From positions 992,001-1,056,000 of the forward strand of contig OZ037848.1 of assembly GCA_964035575.1 (NCBI GenBank): a stretch of 64,000 nt of DNA, given 5' to 3'. This document shows positions 26,016-36,576 of this stretch, piece after piece. The stretch comes from Rhynchopus sp. YZ270_cl-10. Lineage: Eukaryota; Euglenozoa; Diplonemea; Diplonemida; Diplonemidae. Within the stretch, counting starts at the first letter, position 1, and each line of letters opens with the position of its first letter. Below the pieces are notes generated by a model, which saw only the letters and a program-made list of their open reading frames with translations, ran no database searches and was not told where the DNA came from. A program made the position numbers and the translations under genes.

Positions 26016-28361
26016 ATGAAGACGGTTGCGGTGATAACATGTGTGCTTGCACATGCGCTGATGGCATCGGCGCAGTGCAGACAGAGCCAAGACACTTTGG
26101 ATGCTTGTGTAGGACTCGCGACCAACGATGAGTGCACGTACGTGCTCGAGGGGGTGGAGGTGTGCGGTTTCTGCAGGACGAGTGCCAGGTGCACAGAAGG
26201 ATTCTGCAGACCTCGTGCTGATCAAACCAGGTGTCCTGTGGTTGTGCCAGACACTGATGCACCCGAAACAGACGCACCCGAGACCGATGCACCTGAGACT
26301 GACGCACCTCCAACATCCGAGACAGACGCACCTCCAACAGATGCACCCGAAACAGATGTACCTGAAACTGATGCACCTGATACAGATGTATCTGACACTG
26401 ACACACCCGAAACAGACGCACCAGCAACACCGTCCCCGTCTGGAACAGCTGTGGCAGAGGCAGACATCACGTGTGCATCGGCCCCTGTGAACGGGAACTC
26501 GATCACGGAGCCGTGCATGGATACATACATTCTGCCACGCCTGATTGCACCGACGTTTGCCCACCCGACGACACTGACCTCAGCAGACGGACGTCTTGAG
26601 GTGACACTGACTGTGGAGCAGCACCAGCTCGACGCAGGCGCATTCAAGAAGAACGTGCGTGCCTTCTGCTACGAGGGGGTGTGCTCTGCGCCCGGACCGA
26701 CGCTGCGTGTGTTCCCTGGGGACACTGTGGTACTGACGCTTGTGAACAACCTGCAGGACATTGAGCCCGAGGACACGACGTCGGACGGGGAGCTGAACTC
26801 GCTGCGCGATGCGAACATCACGAACATGCACACGCACGGCCTGCACGTCGACCCTTCGGAGGACAACGTGATTATCGGTGTGGCACCCGGGACGTCGAAG
26901 ACGTACACATACGAGATCCCTGCGAACCACCTGCCCGGAACACACTGGTACCACTCGCACCACCACGGGTCGAGCTCGCTGCAGGTGCAGGGAGGCATGG
27001 TGGGGATGATTGTGGTGGACGTGCCGGACTTTGAGGAGTCGCCGCCGACGGAGGTTGATACGTTTGCGACGGAGGCTGCACGCACGCAGTGGGCAGGGAT
27101 GCCTGTGTCGCGCATGGCGATCACACACCACGCGCTGTGCTCGTGCAACCCAACCGGGGCGGGGTTCAGCCTGCGCAGCTACTCGACACTGCGGGTGGCG
27201 ACTGGAGACAACATCCCGCTTGGGGCTGAGCTGGTGCAGAACTCGGACGGGACGCAGACACAGCAGACGTTGCTTGTGAACGGACAGCGCCAGCCTGTGC
27301 GCGAGGTGCGGACCGGTGTGTGGAACCGGATTGAGCTTCTGAACGCGGTGGGGGACGTGTACTTGGAGATTGAGCTGCGGACCACAGTGTCTCTGAACGG
27401 GGCGACTGGGGAGAACGCGTGCACGATGATGCTCATCTCGCTCGACGGGGTGTTCCTGCACAGCGGGGCGCGCACAGTGACCCACGTGCTGCTGGTGCCC
27501 GGGAGCCGTGCCGGTGTGGCTGTGATGTGCTCGGAGGCGGGGGAGTACTACCTGCAGAGCAACCCGACGCAGCGTGCGTCTGCACTTGACGTGGGCTTCC
27601 TGCAGAACCTGGTGACGTGGTCTGTGACTGCGAACGGCGGGGACGACGGGACAACGACAGCACCGACGTTGGCGACAGGCGAGATTGTGCTCCCGAACTA
27701 CCTGCAGGACCTGCAGGGGGTGAGCGGTGTTGTGTCCGAGTGGCAGCTGTCGACACGCCAGGGTGGTGTTGTGGGAGGCGGGAACCATCTGGGTGTGGGG
27801 ACAGACTGTGCAGCGACGCCTGCTGACTGCCCGCAGATTGCGTTTGGCTTCCCCGAGTCTGACGACAGCACACGCCACCTCGAGAACTTCCACTACCGCC
27901 ACGTGGGGCGTCTCTGCGACATTGAGGACATAGTCATCAACGGCAACGGCGCCACCCCGCACCCGATGCACTTCCACGTGAACCACTTCCAGCTCATCTC
28001 CTACAGTGGGAACGCGAACACGCTTGCGAACTGGGGCGAGGTGGGCGACTGGCGCGACACCATCCCTGCCCTGAACGGCGTGACACGCTTCCGCCACGCA
28101 CTCGACGGCCACGGCGGGAATGTCATGGTGCACTGCCACTTCCTGTGGCACGAGGACCAGGGGATGATGGACAGGTACTACGTCGCTGCACTGAACGCCG
28201 ACGGGACCGCGCCCGTCGAGCCCTGCAGTGCGACAGGCACAGACACCTTCTGCGACGACAGCGTCCCCAGCGCTGCCTTTGACGACGCCTACCCACAGGT
28301 CCCCGGAACCTGTGTCTCCTACCGCACCTCTGCCGATGATGTTGTCCCTGTGGCGCCATGA
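26016..28361 (+). CDS. Secreted multicopper oxidase with Cys-rich and Thr/Pro linker N-terminus
   Basis: 781 aa. Signal peptide MKTVAVITCVLAHALMASA. Then comes a ~60-residue Cys-rich module, a linker of TDAPE-type repeats (about residues 75-140) and an oxidase of ~610 residues. All four copper motifs are present: H272-x-H274 (MHTHGLH), HWYHSH (H310, H313, H315), HPMHFH (H649, H652, H654) and HCHFLWHEDQGM (H706, C707, H708, H712, M717). It should therefore couple one-electron oxidation of phenolics or metal ions to reduction of oxygen to water, outside the cell or in the secretory pathway. The axial Met suggests a low-to-medium potential type 1 copper site. Single exon. Start chosen at the ATG before the signal peptide. 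Confidence 0.94.
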   Translation: MKTVAVITCVLAHALMASAQCRQSQDTLDACVGLATNDECTYVLEGVEVCGFCRTSARCTEGFCRPRADQTRCPVVVPDTDAPETDAPETDAPETDAPPTSETDAPPTDAPETDVPETDAPDTDVSDTDTPETDAPATPSPSGTAVAEADITCASAPVNGNSITEPCMDTYILPRLIAPTFAHPTTLTSADGRLEVTLTVEQHQLDAGAFKKNVRAFCYEGVCSAPGPTLRVFPGDTVVLTLVNNLQDIEPEDTTSDGELNSLRDANITNMHTHGLHVDPSEDNVIIGVAPGTSKTYTYEIPANHLPGTHWYHSHHHGSSSLQVQGGMVGMIVVDVPDFEESPPTEVDTFATEAARTQWAGMPVSRMAITHHALCSCNPTGAGFSLRSYSTLRVATGDNIPLGAELVQNSDGTQTQQTLLVNGQRQPVREVRTGVWNRIELLNAVGDVYLEIELRTTVSLNGATGENACTMMLISLDGVFLHSGARTVTHVLLVPGSRAGVAVMCSEAGEYYLQSNPTQRASALDVGFLQNLVTWSVTANGGDDGTTTAPTLATGEIVLPNYLQDLQGVSGVVSEWQLSTRQGGVVGGGNHLGVGTDCAATPADCPQIAFGFPESDDSTRHLENFHYRHVGRLCDIEDIVINGNGATPHPMHFHVNHFQLISYSGNANTLANWGEVGDWRDTIPALNGVTRFRHALDGHGGNVMVHCHFLWHEDQGMMDRYYVAALNADGTAPVEPCSATGTDTFCDDSVPSAAFDDAYPQVPGTCVSYRTSADDVVPVAP

Positions 28362-30035
28362 TCTCGTGTGGGTGTGGGTGTGGGTCGGGGTCTTCCTCTA
28401 GCTATTGGCCGTCTTGGCCGTGGAAGCAGCACTGGCAGTGGTGGTGCACTGTGGTGTTTCTTTTGCTTCGATTTGTTCTGCTCTTTTGTTTGTAAGTGTG
28501 CACACGCTGCCACGCACGATGCTGTGTTGATTGCATCGTTTTTTCTCTCTTTTTCTTGTCTTTGAAATTCTATTACCACATCCCACCACCCGCCATAGCG
28601 GAGTGTTCAGAACAGAACACACGGGAGTGCACGAACCCCTCCAAAAATGATCTTACCTTTGTGAACAGCACTTTTCTGTGTTGTGTTGCAGTCAAGGTGT
28701 AGGTTTTGCTCTTTCTTTCGTTTATTTTATTCCAAGGGGGATGAGCACTGTTAGACTTAGCTTAGGTGTATCTAACAAACTTCTTTCTTTTCGGCTTCAT
28801 ATTTTTGCACCTTCATTTGTCATACCTACCGAGCTCGGTCACCTCGGGCTCGGTGTATGCATGAATGGAACAAAGCTAGTGGATTCCACTTGCGGTTCGC
28901 AAAAAAGAAAAAGAAACACAACTGGCATTGGAAAGGCATGAACATAGCCGAATCCTGATCCCAGGGAAAACTTTACTGTCCATTTATTTTTGGAGCTCAT
29001 CCCCTTTTGTCCTTCGAATCTTCACCAATATCGGTGTTTACCCCCCCTTTTTTTTTTGCGGTCCATGATTCACTGTTGTCAAAGGGAAGAAGAATGTCTG
29101 CACCGAAAGGCAACTTTCACAAGGGTGTCCTTCTTGCTTTGTTGTGACGAAGAAGGTTTGATGTCAATCACGGCAGTGCATATTTGGGCCACATCGAACA
29201 TACGAACAACAACGTATTATGTACGTTCTCTTTTTTGATTTTTGGACAAACAAACCCGACGGCCTTCCCCTCAGATATGGATGGGTGTGTTTGTGTCGCC
29301 AAGACGCATGTCCTCTTCATCTCCGAGGGGATCTTTCAATTCCGTCGAGTTTGTCATTGCTCAATGCAAAGAGACCCGCATTGCGCCGGTGCGAAAGAGA
29401 GTGAACACCCTTCTGGGGTTTTGTTGCAGTTTTGTGTAGAAAATACCATAAAAACTGACACCAAGACAACTTCACCGATGCCACTTTTTGTTAATGCAAC
29501 CCGGCTGCTTTCTGGGCTTTGAGCGTAGCAAAGTCTACCAACATTTTGTTTGCACTTCCAACTCTTTTGTTTCCTTCCCCTCTCCAACCTCATCCGCTTC
29601 TCCACCCTTGCCCTGTTGCCTTGCTCCCACCCACGGGAGTGTTCGCTTCAATGTGCTTGGGTACATTTCTCTACTCTGCAGTTACTGTGCGAATGAGTGC
29701 AAGGTTCTGCCGAGCACTCTACGTACTTAAACAAAGGCCAGCAGTGTGCAGACTGACTGGGAGCTTCCTTGGTGAACAGGGTCGCTACCAGTCTGCGTTG
29801 CAACCCAACACTGCTGACCTTTTTTTTTTTTTTGCAATCAACCCATATTTTTTTCCAGAAAGAAAAATGGCGTGCTTCTACGTGAACTCAATACATTTTT
29901 CAGAACATTTTTTTCTCGACCCAATTTTGTTTTTCTCCCTCTCAGTTCGGAACAATACATGATACTTGGTTGCTTATTTTTCTGTTGTTTGACGTGAGTT
30001 TTTACCACACCATTACCACCATCAGGTATTTCACT
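28362..30035. other. Intergenic, no gene seen
   Basis: 1.67 kb with homopolymer runs. Short open frames on both strands show no protein features. CACCATCAG lies 9 bp before the next ATG and could be a splice acceptor. Confidence 0.55.
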
Positions 30036-31709
30036 ATGAAGCCTCGAACGCGCCAGGTTCTTGGAGCAGTGCTGATCCTCAGTGGGATCTACCTGGTTCT
30101 GTTGTTTAAAACGCATTATGTGCTTACGGAGCAGCATTTGCAGAACGTACGTCGTTTGAGGGCACGTCCTGGAAACACTACCGCACCCGGCGTGAAGGAA
30201 GATGAGAAAGCAGTTGCCGTAAAGGAGTCGATACGTCACGCGTGGAGAGGCTACGTCACATGCGCGCTTGATCGAGATGAGTTGCTCCCTATTTCGTGCG
30301 ATGGTGATGACCGTTGGGGACATACACAGTGGACACTTGTGGACGCGTTGGACACTCTATACATTGCGGGGCTCAGAACCGAGTTACAGGATGGAGTGGT
30401 GCAGCTGCAGAAGTCGAGCTTCGTTCAGAACGCGATTGTTTCTACCTTTGAAGCAACAATCCGTCTGCTTGCTGGCAGTCTCTCGATGTATGAGCTCACT
30501 GGACGAAAGGTGTTCTTCGATAAGGCAGTGGACATCGGCGACAGACTGTACGCTGCATTTGCATCGCCGTCGGGTCTGCCGATGGCGAACGTGCACCTGG
30601 TCCTGGGGGGTGCGTATCTGATCACCGGTGCTCTGCTGCAGCGAAGCACCGTGTGCACGCTGTCGGGTGTGGGCACACTGCAAATGGAGTTTTCAAAGCT
30701 GTCCACCATCACTGGGGACGCTAGGTACAATGCGAGTGCACGTGCCGCGCTGTCTAGAGTGTTTGCCGCACAGAAGGAATTCGTTCAGAGGCAGAGTAAG
30801 AAGAAGGACACGGAAGGCTCACAGGGTCTGGGCCATGCTGTGACGCGCCCCCTGGCGCTGTTCCCTATTGCATACGACCTGAACACAGGTGAGACACGCA
30901 GTGACGAGGAGTACTTCACGACCGGCAGCGGCAGCGACAGCTTTTATGAATACCTGCTGAAGGTGTACCTCCTGGAAGGTGCCACCGACGACGAGCTGCT
31001 GCACGTATACACAGCTGCCACAGATGAAATCCTCCACTACCTTGTGAAAAACGTGACCGTCCCTGTGCGTGAAATGAAGCGACACCCCGCACAGGCACAT
31101 GCGCCTGCTGCAATCGTGACGTCGCTTCTCGACGGGTTCATGACCTACAGGATGGAACACCTGAGCTGCTTTCTCCCAGGGATGTTCGCCCTTGGTGCGC
31201 ACATTGGGAAGAAGAAGGGCATCCCGGAGCTGATCCAACGTAGCGAGGAACACATGGTTGCCGCAGAGAAGATCCTGCGCACGTGTCTGTCCTTCTATGA
31301 CCTCTCGCCCACAGGGCTGAGCGCAGATGCGTACGACGTGAGCAACATCGAGAAAGGTATCCTCAAAGCGCGCCCTGCCTTCCATCATGCATATTACGCA
31401 CTGCGCCCTGAAACGATCGAAAGCCTGTTCGTGATGTGGCGTGTCACAAAGGACCCTTTCTACAGGAAGGCTGCCCGTCAGATCCATGCCTCCATTGAGG
31501 CGGCCGCAAAGGTCGACCATGGCTACGCGACTGTCGAGGATGTGCTAGTGACGGACGTGACATACAAGAACAGGATGGAGAGCTTCCACCTTGCGGAGAC
31601 GTTGAAGTACCTTTATCTCATTGAGCGGGACGACATATTTTCTTTGGAGGACTTTGTGTTTAACACTGAGGCACATCCTATGCGGGTCAACACAGGCAAG
31701 ATGGGGTAA
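30036..31709 (+). CDS. GH47 class I alpha-1,2-mannosidase, type II membrane protein
   Basis: 557 aa. A basic N-terminus, one membrane span (about residues 8-25, VLGAVLILSGIYLVLLF) and a lumenal catalytic domain. Family signatures: HAWRGYVTCALDRDELLPIS, WTLVDALDTLYIAGL, HLSCFLPGMFALGA, RPETIESLFVMWR, and the C-terminal SFHLAETLKYLYLIERDD then FVFNTEAHPMRV. GH47 enzymes trim alpha-1,2-linked mannose from N-glycans in the ER or Golgi using calcium. The TEAHP calcium-binding Thr is present. Golgi processing enzyme versus ER-degradation mannosidase cannot be separated. The TM anchor and compact length favour the processing type. Single exon. Confidence 0.92.
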   Translation: MKPRTRQVLGAVLILSGIYLVLLFKTHYVLTEQHLQNVRRLRARPGNTTAPGVKEDEKAVAVKESIRHAWRGYVTCALDRDELLPISCDGDDRWGHTQWTLVDALDTLYIAGLRTELQDGVVQLQKSSFVQNAIVSTFEATIRLLAGSLSMYELTGRKVFFDKAVDIGDRLYAAFASPSGLPMANVHLVLGGAYLITGALLQRSTVCTLSGVGTLQMEFSKLSTITGDARYNASARAALSRVFAAQKEFVQRQSKKKDTEGSQGLGHAVTRPLALFPIAYDLNTGETRSDEEYFTTGSGSDSFYEYLLKVYLLEGATDDELLHVYTAATDEILHYLVKNVTVPVREMKRHPAQAHAPAAIVTSLLDGFMTYRMEHLSCFLPGMFALGAHIGKKKGIPELIQRSEEHMVAAEKILRTCLSFYDLSPTGLSADAYDVSNIEKGILKARPAFHHAYYALRPETIESLFVMWRVTKDPFYRKAARQIHASIEAAAKVDHGYATVEDVLVTDVTYKNRMESFHLAETLKYLYLIERDDIFSLEDFVFNTEAHPMRVNTGKMG

Positions 31710-32313
31710 GTAATTTGGCATTTCTACCCAACATCTTGCTGGGTCTCCTGCGAAGCGTCCAAGGTACAGTGCCTTTGGAGACGCGACGCTGCGGAAGGGA
31801 TGGGATGGGATGGGATGGGATGTGTTCAGGGAAGGGGGCGGTCAATTTCTTTTCTGGAACTGTCGTTGCTCCAATAGATAACGAGCGGGAGCGGGTGGTG
31901 TAGAAATCAACAGTGCTTCTTTTTGAACTTGGCACTCACTCTTGCCATTCGTGCCTCTTGTCGTTTCTGCAGGTAGTGCGTATCAGTGTAACGTGCATTT
32001 GCAGTACTCGCCTAATATGTTCCCGCCATTGCCGCAATCTTCGTGACATTGTTGCACTTTGTGACATGCTGCTGTAACAGACTCTTTCCTTTGACTGCTT
32101 TTGATCTGGAGTTCTTTGATCACCCCTCTTCTCCCACAGCAACCAAACAACAGAGACCATTTTTTATCTGAGGAGGGAAACACACACAGCACCGTACCTT
32201 ACTTGGTTGGGTGTTATCTTTGTTGTACCAGCACCCCCTCCCTCCTCCCAAACCCCCCCTTTATTTTAGCGGGGGCTTCTTCGCACAGCGTTTTTACTTT
32301 TTTTTCTCTTAAC
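31710..32313. other. Intergenic, with a short GGGAT repeat
   Basis: No gene. Five tandem GGGAT units occur at about 31798-31822. The 3' part is T- and C-rich up to the next ATG. Confidence 0.55.
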
Positions 32314-35300
32314 ATGGCACGTTCACGAGAGGTGCGCAAGAGACCCTCGAAGCTCACAACAGGGGCGATTGTGTGGTGGGGTGTGCTCTTCTCCATTGTG
32401 CTGGCGGCAGTGTTCGTGCGTGACAACTACTTCCACGCAGGCACACACGATGCCAAGCTTTCTTCCACAGACTCGTCCCGTAAGCTTATGGGCGGTGCTG
32501 AGGACTGGAACCCTGTGCACACAGAGCCCGGGTACCTGGGCCCTCTTGGCTGGCCGGGCATTTTCCTGTGGATCCCGATGACCATCTGGATTTTCTCTGG
32601 GGTTGCAATTGCTGCGGATGACTACTTCCAGCCCGCCCTTGAGGCAATCTCCGATGCACTTGGCGTATGTCGTGGAATGGGCTACCCTACCCCTCTACCG
32701 CTACCCCTACCCCTTTGTCTTAAAATATTTACATTCATCTTTCACGTTTCTTTGTTGTGATTGTGACAAACATAGTTTGAGGTCTGATAAACTTCTCTTA
32801 TTTGCTGAATGAAAATATTATTTGCAATACATATTTTACGGTGTACAGGCCCCTCTTTGCAACAATCCATCATTTACACACAGCTCTCTGCCGATGTGCG
32901 TGGTGCCACCTTCCTTGCCGCTGCTTCCTCTGCACCTGAGTTCTTCACATCCTTCGCCGACACCTTCCTTGTCTCCGACGAGGGAGGTGAGGGGTTCGGT
33001 GTGGGTACCATTGTCGGGTCTGCCGTGTTCAACGTGCTGATCATTGTGGCGCTGTCGACGCTCCCGACCATGGACGCCGAGAAGGAGCTGAAGGAGAACG
33101 AGCCGGAAGAGCCCGTCCGCAAGGAGAGCCACACTGACGCACAGTGGGCTGTTGTGCAGAAGAAGTACAACGACCGTAAGGTCTCCTGGGAGAACCAGAT
33201 GAAGAAGCTTGAAACGGTATGAATCCTGTTTTGTTGCAAAGTCTAAGAAACCAAAACGTGCAAATTTATTTTAACTTTTGTACGAGTATGCAATGCGTTT
33301 AGAAATGAAAGACGCGCTCTTCGGTCATGAGTCTTACCGTCTCCTCTTCCCCACGTGTGCTCCATTTTGAATTAATAAAACCCCTTTTGTGAAGTGTTAG
33401 GTCTTTGCACTGCACATTTCGTTTAAAGAGGCAAGGGTGTACTATTTGTCCTTGAAAGGGTGTTTGAAGGCAGGTCTGAGCAGTTCCTTCTTAACATGCC
33501 AGATAACGTGTGTGAGCTTTCATCCTATTTGTGATTTGTCGGCAGGTCTCCTGTCTGTAACTGGAACAAAAAAGTCTGCCTTATCTTCTTTACGCAACAC
33601 GTGCCCACATTCAGGAGGGTGCGTACCTGCCTATCGATTGGTACCCGCTGTCCCGTGACTGCATCTTCTACTCTGCGAGCATCATCCTCCTTGCCGTCAC
33701 CGTCGCCACCAACGAGCCCACCCTTATCGACCAGAAGCCCCACGTTGTTGAGGGATGTGTCCACTGGTATGTTACGGTGCACATTTTCTCACAATTAAAC
33801 ACAAGCTTATGTTATTACCAAACTCCCCTCTCCTTACAATACAATCCTCCCCTCACCTAGGTTCGAGTCGCTGGTGTACATCCTGGTGTACGTTTCCTAC
33901 ATTCTGTTCATGGTGTGGTCTGCTGACTTCCGTGACACTGCAGAGAAGATCAAGGAGAAGGTGCTGGTGTGCTGCCCATGCCTGAAGGGCAGAGAGGACA
34001 CGGATGACAACACTGTGGCTGTTGAGGGGCAGGAGGGCCCGCTTGACGTTGACAAGGTCGCAGCAGAGCTGAAGGCGAAGGAGCAGCTTGAGGACGAGGC
34101 AGAGAGCGAGGTGGACAGTGAGGAGGAGGACAGCGACGATGAGGAGGATGAGGGCCTGCTCGACGGTGTGCTTGGGTTTGACGATGAGTGGGGCTCGGCA
34201 GGCGGTGCAGTGTGCAACATCCTCGGCCTCTTCACGATGCCGTACAAGATCCTCTTCGCTCTCACGATCCCCAACGTCTCGCGCAAGGCCATGCAGGACT
34301 CCCACCCCATCGCAGTGCTCTCCTTCACCATGTGCATCCTCTGGATCGGATTCCTTTCTGCCATGATGGTCAAGGTTGTGTCCTGGATCGGATCTGTCCT
34401 CACCCTCCACCCTGTCGTCATGGGACTGGTCGTGCTTGCCGCAGGAACATCCGTCCCCGACGCACTCGGCTCGTACAACGAGGCCAAGCACGGAAACGCC
34501 GACGCTGCCGTGTCGAACGCCCTTGGATCCAACGTCTTCGACATCTGTGTTGGGCTCGGAGTGCCGTGGTTCATTTACTCGCTCGCATTTGTATGTTATA
34601 TTTCACGAAAACAAAACAAACCACACTTTGAGGACAGACCCTACCTCGGTAGGCGATTGTCGACACGAAGTCTTACCATAGTGGTAGAGACGTGCTTCTG
34701 CTGTTTTTAAGGTGACGGCGAGGAGTGGGGTCATCTGTGAAACTTTTCTCTCCAACCCCCTTTTTTTTTGTTTTATTTTTGTTATCCATTTTCTCTTCAC
34801 AGGGCCGCTGCTTCGCCATCCCGTCTGAGGAGATCCTCATCCCAACGATCATTCTGTTCGCTGTTCTCTTCATGTTCATCTTCACCCTCGCGTACTTCAA
34901 GATGCGCCTTTACGCTAAGGTATGCACCACATCGGCTTGTTTGGGGGTTTCCTAGGTCTAATAGAAGTTGTGCCCAATGTTGCTGCGAATGCAACAGAAA
35001 GCCGTCACGAACCGCTGGCGTTCTACCTGCGCCTGCGGTTACAGGGAGGCTTCCTGCCATGAAAGTGACTAAGCACAGAGAGGCTTGGTTAAACTTTTCC
35101 TTTTATTTTTCAAAATTATGAAGGGAGTGGATGTGTAGCCAAGGTGGACAGGGCTGGCATGTACACGGAGAGTATTCGATTATCATTTGATTATGTCAGT
35201 GGTGACACCAATTTTATCAGCAATTTTAATAAACACACCCCCTTTTTCAGGTCGGATTCGTGTACTTGGTCATCTACATTGTGTTCGTCATTTGGGTTCT

Positions 35301-35334
35301 GGTGAACGGAATTGTGATTGGCGTGAAGCTGTGA
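32314..35334 (+). CDS. K+-dependent Na+/Ca2+ exchanger (NCKX/SLC24-like), six exons
   Basis: Exons 32314-32664, 32884-33216, 33615-33766, 33861-34590, 34803-34919, 35251-35334. The phases fit throughout and give 588 aa. All five introns (94-398 bp) begin GTATG and end AG. The protein has an N-terminal hydrophobic segment (VWWGVLFSIVLAAVFV), the alpha-1 repeat (DVRGATFLAAASSAPEFFTS ... GTIVGSAVFNVLII), an acidic cytoplasmic loop (EDEAESEVDSEEEDSDDEED), the alpha-2 repeat (VVLAAGTSVPDALGS ... GNADAAVSNALGSNVFDICVG) and further membrane segments. The two inverted alpha repeats are the ion-binding core, which exchanges Na+ for Ca2+ (and K+). The acidic pair positions E (SAPEF) and D (SVPDA) are present. 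The gene is complete. Confidence 0.94.
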
Positions 35335-35875
35335 GAACAACCCCTCCCCCCTTTTTCGAATAAAAAAGAAAAGATACGTGCGTCGGCTGCCAGCAAATAG
35401 GTCGGAGGGGCAGGGCTATGCGCGAGAGAGCGTCTCTGTCGCACTGCAGCACATTGGTCCACCCCCCTTCCCGAGCGTTTCCTGGCCTTGTAGCTATGTT
35501 GTGTGCTTCTTCTTTTGTCAAATATGTACTCGTGTTTTGTGTGTATGGGTGTGCATACCGTGGGGTATGCCGTGTATTCAGCTTCATGTGATAAGCTCTG
35601 TAGCAGGTTTTATTTTTACTTTATTTTGTGCATTTCTGTCAACCTTTTGCGTTTTTTTTTTGTCTTTGCCCCCATTTTTTGAACCTATTTTGTCACGGTA
35701 CTATCGTTGCATCCACGAAACGAAGGTTTAGGAAGTGTTGCGAAGGTACCGTGATGACCACAATACACCCCCCTACCATTTATTTCCCCTTGAATTGTCA
35801 AAAAAAAGGAAGGGGGCGAAAAATACCAAGTAATATGGGTGGGAAGGTTTTTTTTTTTTTAAATCAGGAAAATAG
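35335..35875. other. Intergenic, no gene seen
   Basis: Pyrimidine-rich and AT-rich. Ends with GAAAATAG (35868-35875), the left target duplication of the next element. Confidence 0.6.
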
Positions 35876-36568
35876 CAGGGCCTTCAACCATCGACAAAGT
35901 CTGTCCACAGTTTTGTCGAAGTTTAAAAAAAAAAAAAAATTGACCTCCCCGAGCCCGCGCGCGCTTCGCGCGCGCAGGTGCAGCAAATCACAGGGAGAAG
36001 CTCTCAGGGGTTTATACAGGTTTTGGTCGTTTTTGAAAACTCGGTCAGCCAAAAAACTCCGCCTGTCCCACACACGTGTATTTCAACACAAGCAGCATTG
36101 GTAGCTTTGTTGCCAGTGGTGATCCACAAGCCGTAGTGGGTATCACACCAGTCTTATCAGTGAGCTCAGTACATTTATAACAACAAAGGTCCCTGGCGAA
36201 ACCACGGTACGCAACATTTCAAATATTGCGCATACCATAGCGATTTATTTACAGCCAAACTATGTCATGGGAAGGGTGGGATGCCTGCTTGCGCCGCAGG
36301 CGCACGGTACGCTACTTTTGCCTGGCTCACTCCTCGTTGGGTTCTACGAGCTCTGTCCAAATGGTCACAGTGGATCACAGGAGAATGTTAAAGTTAAAAC
36401 CCTGAACCGAGTTTCTCCCGTGGACTACCCTGCAACTCGGTCAGAGATAAAAGGATTTTGCCAAAATCCCATATTTTTTTTTAGATTTGTCGAACTTCGA
36501 CAAAAAAAAAAACCAAAAAAAAAAAGTTGTCGAAGTTAAGGCTTAACTTCGACACGTTGAAGGCCCTG
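35876..36568. mobile_element. Non-autonomous hAT-like transposon, 8-bp TSD GAAAATAG
   Basis: 693 bp. Ends are CAGGGCCTTCAAC and its inverse GTTGAAGGCCCTG, flanked by perfect 8-bp duplications GAAAATAG (35868-35875, 36569-36576). Eight-bp TSDs and CAGGG-type ends are typical of hAT elements. Subterminal TCGAC/GTCGAA repeats (GTTGTCGAAGTTAAGGCTTA near 36528) add to the inverted structure. The interior has a GC-rich hairpin (GCGCGCGCTTCGCGCGCGC near 35955). There is no transposase. Confidence 0.85.
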
Positions 36569-36576
36569 GAAAATAG

